A DNA stretch of 64,000 bases from Stomoxys calcitrans (Eukaryota > Arthropoda > Insecta > Diptera > Muscidae): positions 189,484,075 to 189,548,074 of the forward strand of contig NC_081552.1 in NCBI RefSeq assembly GCF_963082655.1, read 5' to 3'. The notes beneath the pieces were generated by a model, which was not told where the DNA came from, made no database searches, and saw only the letters and a program-made list of their open reading frames with translations. This document shows, piece after piece, positions 45,842-55,113 of the stretch; within the stretch, counting starts at the first letter, position 1; every line of letters begins with the position of its first letter. Made by a program: the position numbers and the translations under genes.

Positions 45842-45889
45842 TAGGGAGTGGGTCGGAGAACTTACCCACTCCCTAACGACAGTATTAAG
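45828..45889. repeat. Strong hairpin: 26-bp stem, 10-nt loop
   Basis: 45828-45853 (CTTAATACTG...GGAGTGGGT) pairs with 45864-45889 (ACCCACTCC...AGTATTAAG) with one mismatch. The loop is CGGAGAACTT. It sits exactly between the LINE D scrap and the start of the CGTGAGTC array. The AGTATTAAG end recurs at 46701, the far border of the array. Confidence 0.9.
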
Positions 45890-46700
45890 TAGAGAATTGC
45901 GCGTGAGTGATTTGTCACGCACGCTCACGGAAAGAAAATTTTGCTCATGCACGACTTTTTTATGTCGACTTATGTTTACGCACGGCCACGGGACGAAAAT
46001 TTTACTCACGCACGCTAACGCGCTACGCACAACTCTCGAAACACTCACGACTCATGAGGCACTCACGACTCACGAATAAATCACGACTCACGAGACACTC
46101 ACAACTCTCGAAACACTCACGAGGCACTCACGACTCACGAAACACTCACGAGTCACTGTTAAACAAATATTTGTTCCATGAAGCGAATAATAATTTTTTT
46201 ATCGGTCTTAAATCATACAACAGTTGAACGTACGAAGGTATAAAATGTGTCAGCCCTACATAACCAGTTTTTTGATCTTTTCATTTCTATGCATCTGTAA
46301 ACATATTCGTACATTCAAATACCGCATGATTTGAGAGCATGCAAAAAAATTTGTTTTTCATTATTTTATTTATTTAAATTTATATCGTATGTCTCTCGTG
46401 AGTGTGCCGTGTTGTGTGTTGTGAGTCATGAGCGTCTCGTAAGCGTCTCTTGAGCGTCTCGTGAGTGTCTCGTATGTCGTGAATGTCTCGTGAGTCGCGA
46501 TTAGTATCATGGGTCATGAGCGTTTCGTGAGCGTCTCGTGAGTATCTCATTAGACGCGATTAGTGTCGTGATCACTCACTCTCGCTCATGCACAAATAAT
46601 TTTTTTATTCAATCACAGTCACGCACGATCACATGATTGGATTTGGCGCTCACTAAGGTATCACTTGACTCACGCGTGACACGACAACCTGCACATCTCT
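45890..46700. repeat. CGTGAGTC fold-back array (copy A)
   Basis: The left arm (about 45895-46160) repeats CTCACGACTCACGA-type words. The right arm (about 46385-46690) repeats the complement, TCGTGAGTCGTGAG. A ~200-bp AT-rich core lies between them, with GCATCTGTAAACATATTCGT and ATTTGAGAGCATGC. It ends CGACAACCTGCACATCTCT. Frames inside (45825-46227) are repeat translations. Confidence 0.8.
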
Positions 46701-46810
46701 AGTATTAAGCAGATAGCCAAAGTGAGGTACAAATGCCCTTAACTTTGCTAAAATGAAATGTAGCAGCAGGAGCCGATGGGTTGCCCGTTAAACTTTTTAA
46801 ACGATAGTGG
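46701..46810 (+). mobile_element. LINE family D scrap, right arm of an inverted pair
   Basis: GATAGCCAAAGTGAGGT and AGCAGCAGGAGCCGATGGGT repeat the left scrap in inverse orientation. Confidence 0.7.
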
Positions 46811-47472
46811 CATGCCTTGAAGGCAAATGCTTTACCTGGTTAACGCTACTATTGAATACTAGCCACTTTGGATAACGTACTCTCGATATCCTTAGCATAT
46901 GAGTTGTATCAGAGGTTGGATTGTTTTCCAACCAATTGTGGATAAAGTTTTTGTCCACCACTGTGGTTATGAGTTTCTGAAGTCCATTGCTAGTTGTTCA
47001 TAGCATGTGTTATAAAATATGTAACTACAAAACCTTCATCATCACTACTACCATCACTTTGAATTATCCACATGCGAATACGCTTGAATGGATACTCACA
47101 TCATGTCCTGCAGCATATTGTTGGTGATAGTGATGGTGATGGCTCTTGTGTCAATGCAATCGACCCTTTCGTTCTTTCCTTCATGAACACATGTTGTAGT
47201 TACAGGTATGGTTTCCTATTCCGAATAGGCGTTATATACATATGTATGACCGACCGACCGACCAACCGACCAACCAACAGACAAACGGCCAGTACATATG
47301 CGATGTATATATGTTGTAATGTAACATTACATGGAAAGACCTTTATTGATTTTCCATTTAAAAACTGACACAAAGCGAAGTAATTTTATTATTTATTTAA
47401 AATGTTCAAAGTAGCTTTGAAGTGTAGTTTGGTTTCTGACCTGCTGTTGATTTAGAAGTAAAGGTTACCTTT

Positions 47473-47503
<31 letters not shown>

Positions 47504-47879
47504 CAGGACAAGTATTTCAGAGAAATCCTTTCCAAGATCCCAAAACTGGATTAAAATTCTAAAGTATTAAGAAAAAAATGAGGACGACCAGTTTGGCTGC
47601 TTTCACTTTTTTTCTGATAGTTTAGTATAGCAACAGAAAAAATGTATCTTCTGTGGAGCAGCAGATCTAATACCAGGGAGAGGACTTGGCCTAAAACTGC
47701 TGTGGCAGGAAAATGAAGGGGGATGCATACCTAGGAACATGTGGCATGTAATAGTCGATGGACTGTCATCTGTATAACCGACGTCCTTGCAGAACTGCCA
47801 GGTAATCATCTATATTGAAGAGATCCTGGCTGGTGTAAACCAGTTCATACTAAAAAATCTTGGGCAACAGCGCTTATCC
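46811..47879. other. Mostly unassigned sequence with an A24 tract
   Basis: A run of 24 As lies at 47481-47504. CCGACCGACCGACCAACCGA near 47248 is a short GACC array. No gene or named repeat recognised. Confidence 0.4.
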
Positions 47880-48290
47880 TACTTGCACCATTGCGTCCTA
47901 TAAAAGATTGGTTAGATCCGGCCAGGCGCAACAGTTGATTTGGTCAAAAGGGAAGACATATCATCTTGACCAATGTCACATGCATGGATACCAAGGAGTC
48001 TTCCAGATATTGAATTCATGCTTGGGAGGCTAAGAGACTGCAATCCCAAACTTTCAACTACCGACTGGAAGATTGGGATATTGAATGAGGGTAAAGGCAT
48101 TCGGCTACCTCGCAGACCTCAACAAGTCCAAAGGAGTTGTATGCAACGGTCTCAACAAGTTGAAGCTAAAGGTGTGTAAAAGAGGTAACTCAGCAGTTCT
48201 TGCTGAAGACTTGAAGAACACATCGCTAGAGTGTAGTGAATTGCTTGAGACAGGAAATATCCCTACCCTCGATTAAAAGAGGCCCTTCTC
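47880..48290 (+). mobile_element. Retrotransposon ORF1-like fragment (DUF4780-like)
   Basis: The + strand reads WIPRSLPDIEFMLGRLRDCN, PKLSTTDWKIG, then after a frameshift at about 48085 continues LNKSKGVVCNGLNKLKLKVC. This resembles the domain of unknown function found in ORF1-type proteins of insect non-LTR elements (LGRLRxxNPxLSTxxWK). A further 300 bp beyond may be the same relic. I infer a dead transposon piece, not a host gene. Confidence 0.5.
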
Positions 48291-48637
48291 TCCGAGACGA
48301 AACCCGACAGGCCTTTTGTGATTGAGCCATTTTGTTTAATTAGGCTCAGCAGGAGAAGAAGGCTAAAAGACCATACCCGACAATGAGTTTTCGCGGACCA
48401 CGTGGCAGGAACTGACTAGATTTTACATCTGTATTAGAGAATATTAGCGGAAGAATGGATAACTGCGAAGTCTTGGATAATGAGAGGTTCTTTGATCATC
48501 ATTACTTCAAGTTCAGTCGTGGTGAAAATACCCAGACTTGGTGCTTTCGCTCAACAGAAGGAAGGCGGAGGGACAATTTTCCTCTCAAGCCTAGAAGGCT
48601 GTGGAGGAAATTGATATAATGGTCAAGTAAATCAGGA

Positions 48638-48918
48638 CGCCACCGTAGCGCAGAGGTTAGCATATCCGCCTATAACGCTGAACGCTGAATTTTCAGCGGT
48701 GGTTTTCCCCTCCTAATGCTGGCAACATTTGTGAGGTACTATGCCATATAAAACTTCTCTCTAAAGAGGTGTCGCACAGCGGCACGCCGTTCGGACTCGG
48801 CTATAGAAAGGAGGCCCCTTATCTTTGAGCTTAAACTTGAATCGGACAGCACTCATTTATATGTGAGAAGTTGGCCCCTGTTCTTAGTGGAATGTTCATG
48901 GGCGAAATTTGCAATTTT
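48638..48918 (+). mobile_element. tRNA-derived SINE lacking the B-box, 18-bp target duplication
   Basis: GTAGCGCAGAGGTTAGCATA is the A-box head, but sequence jumps from GCTGAACGCTGAA straight to TTTTCAGCGGTGG, deleting the B-box. The body and GTTCATGGGCGAAATTTGC tail are intact. TGGTCAAGTAAATCAGGA (48620-48637) and TGGTCAAGCAGATCGGGA (48919-48936) are target-site duplications with three differences, indicating age. Confidence 0.88.
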
Positions 48919-49146
48919 TGGTCAAGCAGATCGGGAACGCCCTGTATGACTTGCTATGCTAGAACCAAAGCAAAGGGCAAACAACGACCGCTATGGGAAT
49001 TCGTACAGATGGTTGGTCTAAGGAAGGGTTGCAGAAAAAATGGAAGAATCTACTGGGACATCTATAGATCTGAGTTACGAAGGTAAAAGAGCGACCTGAA
49101 AAAGGCTCAGAGCGAATGGATGGAACTTTTAAGCTTCGTGGAAGAT

Positions 49147-49900
49147 AGGTTAGGTTAGGTTGAATGGGTTGCCCACCAAAGATGAGTTCACTCGGAGGCC
49201 AGTTTGGCCCATTGTAGTGCCCTAGAGAAAAAGGAATGAGAGAGAAGATATGAGACCTCGGACTAGTGGTTATACACGAATAAAAGAAAGACCAGAGGTG
49301 TGGAGAACCCGAGCGGGAGGTGAAGAATCGCTCGTCCGTCCTCACGCAAGCACGGATGTACCTATGCCGCAGCTTATGGCTCCCCACGTCGCAACCGGCC
49401 TGTTCCTTCAACAAATCTCAGGAGACATACCAGAGGATCGTTGGCAAGTTCACCCAGATCACAGAAGAAATGGCTCTCCAGACAGGAAAGCCTGCAGACC
49501 CGGACAAGAACACAGCAGGTGTTGAATAGTCTCCTCCTCATACTCATCGAGGTAACTCCTACAGAAGTCATTGTGCGGTATCCCCATGTGCGCCGCCATG
49601 CGGCATATGACACAGAGTCCGATTATGACCCCTGTCAAGGTACTTATCGAACGCCAGCAACTCCCTCGTCCTCCTTCGGTCGATGACCGGTCGTAGCGTC
49701 TTTGCAGTACGGTCACCATCCTGCGAGTCCCACCTCGCCACCGACGCCGCCCTGGTCATCCCCTTTACTGTGTTCAGTAGCTCGACAAATGGCACGTAGG
49801 CAAGACCTATGGAAGGTACATCCGAGGCCTCTAGGCTACTGTGGATCTTTTTCTCCACAATCTTTACAGTAGAAAGATTCAGGAGTCAGAGGGTATATAA
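49147..49900 (-). mobile_element. LINE family C, 3' end with TTAGG-type tail
   Basis: The + strand starts AGGTTAGGTTAGGTTGAATG, so the element ends in CCTAACCTAACCT on its coding strand. Minus frames give FVELLNTVKGMTRAASVARW, DRRRTRELLAFDKYLDRGHN and a terminal CSCPGLQAFLS finger-like end after YEEETIQHLLC. It belongs to a third LINE family, distinct from A and B. Frameshifts are present. Confidence 0.78.
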
Positions 49901-50057
49901 GAACTTTTCCTGGATACACATTTTCCGCTCCCCAGGTTCTAACAGAGAAAGTGGCCGCTGAAGAGGTTATCATGGTAATGCATTCTCAAAGATTTCCGGC
50001 ACTCTAAGAGACATCCTCAGGATGTAAATGGTCTGATATAAGTGGCGTCTGATATAC

Positions 50058-50290
50058 GTTTAAGCTCAATGATAAAGGTCCTCTTTTTTAAGCCGGGTCC
50101 GATCGACATGCCTCGTGGCGACACCACTTCGTAGGTAAGTTTTAACATGGCAAGAAACCTCAAAAATGTAGCCAGCATTAATAAGGGGATAACCACTACT
50201 GACAATTTTTCTGATTTTAACGCCAGGGTTTGAACCCAAGTGTCTGGCATCATGGGCGGACATGGTTACCCCTGTGTCACGGAGGCCTCC
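50058..50290 (-). mobile_element. SINE, diverged
   Basis: On the minus strand GACACAGGGGTAACCATGTC and GGGTTCAAACCCTGGCG are the A- and B-box regions. The body follows, to about 50058. A chance AG|GTAAGT at 50133-50140 arises from a SINE mutation and is not taken as a splice site. Confidence 0.75.
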
Positions 50291-50349
50291 AATCTTCCAT
50301 TTGCTAAAAGCAAAAAAATGCGTAGGTTTTTGCTGCATATGGGGGCTTT

Positions 50350-51035
50350 TGACCACCGTTAGCATGTTCGCCTATGACGCTGAACGCCTGGGTTCAAATC
50401 CTGGCGGAAACATGAAAACAATTTTCAGCGGTAGTTACCCCTACTAGTGGGCGACGAATGCGCATGCAACATTGTGGAACAGCGAAATGGTCGGTAGGAT
50501 GGCGAAAATTCTATGGGAGGATCCAGATCGTGAGAAGACGAAGCTATTGCTGAAAGGAAGCAAGAAGGAGGTCAGTATAGCTATTGGTATCGTAACAGGG
50601 CACATAGGACTACGGGCTCACTTGTGTAAAATCGGTGCGGCAAGTGATAGTAGGGCATGCGGGGAAGATGATGAGACGTTGGAGCATTTCCTTTATCATT
50701 GCTCGGCCTTCGCTTCCAACATATACCGGTACTTAGGTGGAGACACAATATCAGACATGAACCGACTCAGGGGAGTGGCATTGAAAACAATTAAGGATTT
50801 TGTAATTAGCACGGAATGCCTAACTTACATTTTCTTTTTCCAGGTTACTTTTAGAGCGCACAGCCAGCCGATTACTGGCTTAGGTGTATGTCCATAGTGG
50901 CATGGGGCGGATTAATATCTGCACCCTCTTTTCAACCTAACCTACCCCTACTAATGCTGGCGACGTTTGTGAGGTACTATGCTATGTAAAAACGTTTCCC
51001 CAAAGAGGTGGCACATCGTTCGGACTCGGCTATGG
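50350..51035 (+). mobile_element. SINE split by a LINE A insertion
   Basis: The head is at 50350-50446 (GTTAGCATGTTCGCC, GGGTTCAAATCCTGGCG). The body resumes at 50943-51035 (CTAATGCTGGCGACGTTTGT, TCGTTCGGACTCGGC). TACCCCTACTA at 50436-50446 is repeated at 50943-50953, the target-site duplication of the inserted LINE. Confidence 0.88.
50447..50942 (+). mobile_element. LINE family A, 5'-truncated 3' end
   Basis: A 141-codon frame begins within the C-terminal region (WNSEMVGRMAKILWEDPDRE) and shows ACGEDDETLEHFLYHCSAFA, here with the first finger cysteine lost. It ends with CCTCTTTTCAACCTAACC. The 11-bp duplication shows it is a single 5'-truncated insertion, the usual product of target-primed reverse transcription. 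Confidence 0.9.
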
Positions 51036-51920
51036 AAGTGTGCACGTGAGTTGTTGTGTCACGCGTGAGTCACGTGATTCGTGAGTGAGATCTAAAACCA
51101 ATCACGCGATCGTGCGTGACCGTGATTGAATTAAAATTCTTCGTGTGTGATCGTGAGTGAAATCATGTTCACGACACTAATCACGAGCAAATCATGACTC
51201 ACTAGACACTCATGAGACTCTCACGTCTCACATGCCACTCACTTCTCATGCGGCACACACGTCTCATGAGACGTTCACGCGACACTCACGACTCATGAGA
51301 CATTCACGAGACGCTCACGGCTCACGAGAAAATCGCGACTGCAGCATAGTACTGACTTCATTTACAGCGACACACAACAAAGACAACAGTACTGAAGCAG
51401 AGTTGATTCGGCCCATTTCGTAAATGCTCACGAATTACATTTGCGAACGGAATATGTTCGCATTATCTTCGTCACAAATTTTTTTATAGTCTTGACAGCT
51501 GTTTGTGTGAAAAGTCGAGTCAGTAGAAGGCTTAAAGTTTAAAAAAATAACGAAAAATTTTCTTTGCATGCTCTCAAATCTTACGGTATTTTAACGTACG
51601 AATCTGTTTACAGATGCAAATGCTATATGATTTGAGACGCATGAAAAAAATCATTCTTTGCTTCATGGACAAATATTTGTTTAACCGTAACTCCTGAGTT
51701 TTTCGTGAGTCGCGAGTGCATCGTGAGTGGTGATTTTCGAGTGAGTGTTTCGTAAGTCACGACTTTCTCTCGAGTGACTTGTGAGTGTTTTGTGAGTCGT
51801 GAGTGTCTCGTGCGTGAGTAAAATGTTCGTCTCGGGAGCGTGCATGAACGTGAGTCGACATTAAAATAGTCGTGGGTGAGCGTGTGAGAGAATTTTTTTT
51901 TCTCGTGAGCGTGCCTGAAT
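51036..51920. repeat. CGTGAGTC fold-back array (copy B)
   Basis: It starts GTGTGCACGTGAGTTGTTGT. The left arm (about 51170-51340) has CACTCACGACTCATGAGACA-type words and the right arm (about 51690-51900) the complement (TCGTGAGTCGCGAGTG). The core at 51530-51680 shares GCATGCTCTCAAATCTTACG, TACGAATCTGTTTACAGATG with copy A in inverse order. Confidence 0.8.
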
Positions 51921-52044
51921 TTAAATGTATGCCCCTGCTCCTTAATGCAATGTTCAGGGGCAAATTTGCAAAACCAATTCTTGCCCTACACACCGGTAAG
52001 AGGGCTATAGGCAAAAATTGGGGATTGGGGAACAGCGTATCATG

Positions 52045-52451
52045 CACTGGCTGTATGCTGCAGTTGTCACCGATCTTTAATGCCATATGGTGTTGTGGTT
52101 TGGTGGACGGCACTTTAAATATACTCCTGCTGTTCAATGCGAAGGCGGGTTCAAAGAATGGCTTGTTTGTAAATCACAATCATTGGTTGTATGCTGCAGT
52201 TGTCACCGAACTATAATGCCATATGGTGTTGTGGTCTGGTGGACTGCACTTTAAATATCCTCCTGCTGTTCAATGCGAAGGCGGGTTCAAATAATGGCTT
52301 GTCTGTAAATCACAATCATTGGTTGTATGCTGCAGTTGTCACCGAACTATAATGCCATATGGTGTTGTGGTCTGGTGGACTGCACTTTAAATATCCTCCT
52401 GCTGTTCAATGCGAAGGCGGGTTCAAATAATGGCTTGTCTGTAAATCACAG
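52045..52451 (+). repeat. 136-bp tandem repeat, three units
   Basis: Units start at 52045, 52181 and 52317 (CACTGGCTGTATGCTGCAGT / CATTGGTTGTATGCTGCAGT). Units 2 and 3 look identical along almost their whole length; unit 1 differs at several sites. 136 is not a multiple of three, so each unit shifts the LINE frame. Confidence 0.92.
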
Positions 52452-52556
52452 TTACAGAAAGATGATAACAGATAAATTGTCTAGACAAATTGCTTCTACC
52501 ACTAGCGTGAATTTGAAGCAGTTTTCTCTTTCCAAAAGCAGCTGCTCAGACACTGT

Positions 52557-53418
52557 TTTTATACCCTCCACCATAGGATGGGTGGTATACTAATTCCGTC
52601 ATTCTGTTTGTAACTACTCGAAATATTCGTCTGAGATCCCATGAAGTATATATATTCTTGATCGTCGCGACATTTTATGTTGATCTAGCCATGTCCGTCC
52701 GTCTGTCTGTCGAAAGGACGCTTACTTCCGAAGGAGTAAAGCTAGCCGCATGAAATTTTGCACAAATACTTCTTATTAGTGTAGGTCGGTTGGTATTGTA
52801 AATGGGCCATATCGATGCATGTTTTTATATAGCTGCCATATAAACCGATCTTGGGGCTTGATTTCTTGAGCCTCTAGAGTGCGCAATTCTTATCCGATTG
52901 GAATGATATTTCGCACGACGTGTTTTGTTATGATATCCAACAACTGTGCCAAGTATGGTTCAAATCGGTTCATAACCTGATATAGCTGCCATATAAACCG
53001 ATCTGGGATCTTGACTTCTTGAGCCTCTAGAGGTCCCAATTATTATCCTATTTGCCTGAAATTTTGTACGACGGATCCTCTCTTGACCATCAACATACGT
53101 GTTTATTATGGTCTGAATTGGTCTATAGCCCGATACAGCTCCCATATAAATCGATCTCTCTATTTTATTTCTTGAGCCCCCAAAGGGCACAATTCTTATT
53201 CGAATTGGCTGACATTTTACACAGATCTCCAACATATAATTTAATTGTGGTCCCAACCGGACCATATCTTGATATCGCTCTAATTGCAGAGCAAATCTTT
53301 TCTTATATCCTTTTTTTGCTTTGGAAGAGATGCCGGGAAAAGAACTCGACAAATGCGATCCATGGTGGAGGGTATATAAGATTCGGCCCGGCCGAACTTA
53401 GCACGCTTTTACTTCTTC
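52557..53418 (+). repeat. Dispersed 'ATACCC' repeat, complete (copy 10)
   Basis: It opens TTTTTATACCCTCCACCATAGG, with TATTCTTGATCGTCGCGACA, CCGTCCGTCTGTCTGTCG, then three monomers with TATAGCTGCCATATAAACCG. It closes CATGGTGGAGGGTATATAAG, ATTCGGCCCGGCCGAACTTA and GCACGCTTTTACTT. Sub-terminal ACCCTCCACCA and TGGTGGAGGGT are inverted copies. Confidence 0.9.
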
Positions 53419-53640
53419 TTGATAAAATGCACCACTATATGTGGTAGAGTTTATTAGAGCTACACTATCCCTGGCTATAAAAGGTAAATGGATGGTTCCA
53501 AACTATTTGACCATTTAGGCTGCAGGGCACTGCGATAAGATTCCTTACCATTGTAGCGTGGAACAAGTGAAGATCTTTGCGTAGAGTGGTGGAGTGGCTT
53601 AGTAAGAATGTCAGCCATTAAATCTCTGGGCATGTTATTT

Positions 53641-53730
53641 CCGCCGTAGATCAGAGGCTAGCATATCCGCTTTTGACACTGAATGCCTGGGTTCAAACTC
53701 CGGTGGTAAAAAATTTCAATGTGTTGGTGT
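53641..53730 (+). mobile_element. SINE head fragment
   Basis: GCCGTAGATCAGAGGCTAGC and GGGTTCAAACTCCGGTGG are A- and B-box regions. The body is missing beyond 53730. Confidence 0.65.
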
Positions 53731-53890
53731 CACAAAACAATCACACTTAATTCAATTCTGTCTTTGCAGCCCTTTAGATGCCAGTAATACTAAAAATTTG
53801 TAAGATTTCTTTTTTTTTTTTGTGTAATTCATATTGTTTGGTTATGTTTTGTTAAAAAAAAAAATTAACATCTTAAAATAATTTAAATAT

Positions 53891-53915
53891 TTCCTTTTGT
53901 TATTTTCAGGTAAGT
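53891..53915 (+). other. Candidate recursive splice site (ratchet point) of the nemo intron
   Basis: TTCCTTTTGTTATTTTCAG at 53891-53909 is a strong acceptor: 15 of 19 bases are pyrimidines and it ends in CAG. It is followed with no gap by GTAAGT at 53910-53915, the ideal donor. In flies this juxtaposed acceptor-donor marks zero-length exons: the first step joins exon 1 here and recreates a donor, which is then spliced onward. It is on the + strand, the sense of nemo, 43,272 nt into the intron. Function is inferred; the motif is directly visible. Confidence 0.75.
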
Positions 53916-53983
53916 TATTTGAAAATCGAATTTGTGAATGCGACTTTGATGAAAGATCTCTATGCAAATCATAAGCATTTGTG
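53910..53983 (+). other. Candidate 74-nt cryptic RS exon after the ratchet point
   Basis: From the ratchet AG to the next perfect donor, GTG|GTAAGT at 53984-53989, there are 74 nt. Such downstream donors are known to help define fly recursive sites as short cryptic exons. If it were retained after the nemo exon, the split codon TG+G would still give Trp and the next codon would be TAA, an immediate stop; 74 nt would also shift the frame. It should therefore normally be skipped. Confidence 0.6.
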
Positions 53984-55113
53984 GTAAGTTTTGTTATTTG
54001 AGTCTAAAGGAACCTCACTCTAAAAGTGCATTACATCATTCGTTCCTTAGGCGGCCTCCATGCATTCCTCAGTGGACTTCAAATTTTGGATATGTTGAAC
54101 ATTTCCTGTGTCACTCTCTCCAAATTTGATGCAAAATATCCACTGCTATAGTGATCTGTTTTAATTACAATTTGTTTTCGTCATGCCGAAACTATGGTGT
54201 ATGAACTTGTTCATTAAAACCACATGCCAATCTTGTGATAACATGAAAAGGATAACAACCACATTTTGTAAGTGCTGGCTATTGCTTAATTGTTAGTTAT
54301 CCATCCTTTCATTGAGCCGCAGGCGGCTAACTTGTTTCAATTCCAGTGAAAGTGAGCCCGTTTTGTTTTTGAAGAAGTCGCATAGTGAAGGATTTTAGAT
54401 TTGAACTGATGGTGGTGGTACATCATCATCATCATCAGCCTCAAACTTTGGGGCCTTTTTTTATTTTTTACTGGATATACGGAATGATGTAAAACCGCAT
54501 TTGTGGCAACATTAGCAACATCAACAACAACAACAACGACAGGGTACTGCAAAAGCATAATTGCATATTTTGCAATACAGTCTTCACTCTTCTGCACTTG
54601 GCTGCTGCATTAAAAAATGTTTTAGATATGAGATATGTTGGAAAACTATGTTGTGTTGCGTTGTGCCACTTTTCCACTTTTAGTCAGCCAGCAAAGTAGA
54701 ACGAGCGCGACTGCATCATGGCGGCAACATACTGCGAGTATGCTGCTCACAATTTGTCGCTGTGCAAGCAGCCATTCACTTGTTTCACAGACAACCTCCA
54801 TGCGGTGGGTCTGCTGTGTCTGCAATTTGCGTTGAAAAGTGGCGCATTTATTGTTGACGCCACAGCAGCGATTGCTTGCGGGCATCGGGAGGAGCATAAA
54901 ATTTTGAAAATGTCATCGTTATAAAGTGTAAATAAACATATTTTTTTCCAACACAAAAAAAAAAAAGTTTCTTTAAAAAATTACAAAAGAAATACTGACA
55001 ATATGGAGTATTAAAATCATACGGAGAGTTTCACGTTTACAACATGTTATGACAGTTGTAAGGTGCAGATAAATCATTTGAAGTTATTTGGGTTTGTGTT
55101 ATTCGTTAATAAT

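Larger units (their letters stand above)
52000..53640 (+). mobile_element. LINE family B fragment with 136-bp triplication, split by an 'ATACCC' repeat
   Basis: 52000-52550 is the segment just before RNase H (MHWLYAAVV, then LSRQIASTTSVNLKQFSLSK in broken frames). The 136-bp unit at 52045 is triplicated. An 'ATACCC' repeat lies at 52557-53418. LINE sequence resumes near 53470 (GGTAAATGGATGGTTCCAAA) to about 53640. Confidence 0.7.
53731..55113 (+). other. Repeat-poor island of the nemo intron around the recursive splice site
   Basis: Between the SINE scrap and the next 'ATACCC' repeat there are about 1.4 kb without recognisable mobile DNA, apart from short CATCAT (54420) and CAACAA (54520) runs. 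The candidate ratchet site is near its left end. Frames at 54337-54956 on both strands overlap and have no domain. Confidence 0.5.

Noticed and set aside
47201..47210. ACAG|GTATGG with pyrimidines upstream.
   Set aside because: An intervening AG 8 nt upstream and a weak donor make it much poorer than the 53909 site; kept only as a note.
50133..50140. AG|GTAAGT, a possible second ratchet site.
   Set aside because: It lies inside a minus-strand SINE where other copies lack it, and there is no good pyrimidine tract before the AG.
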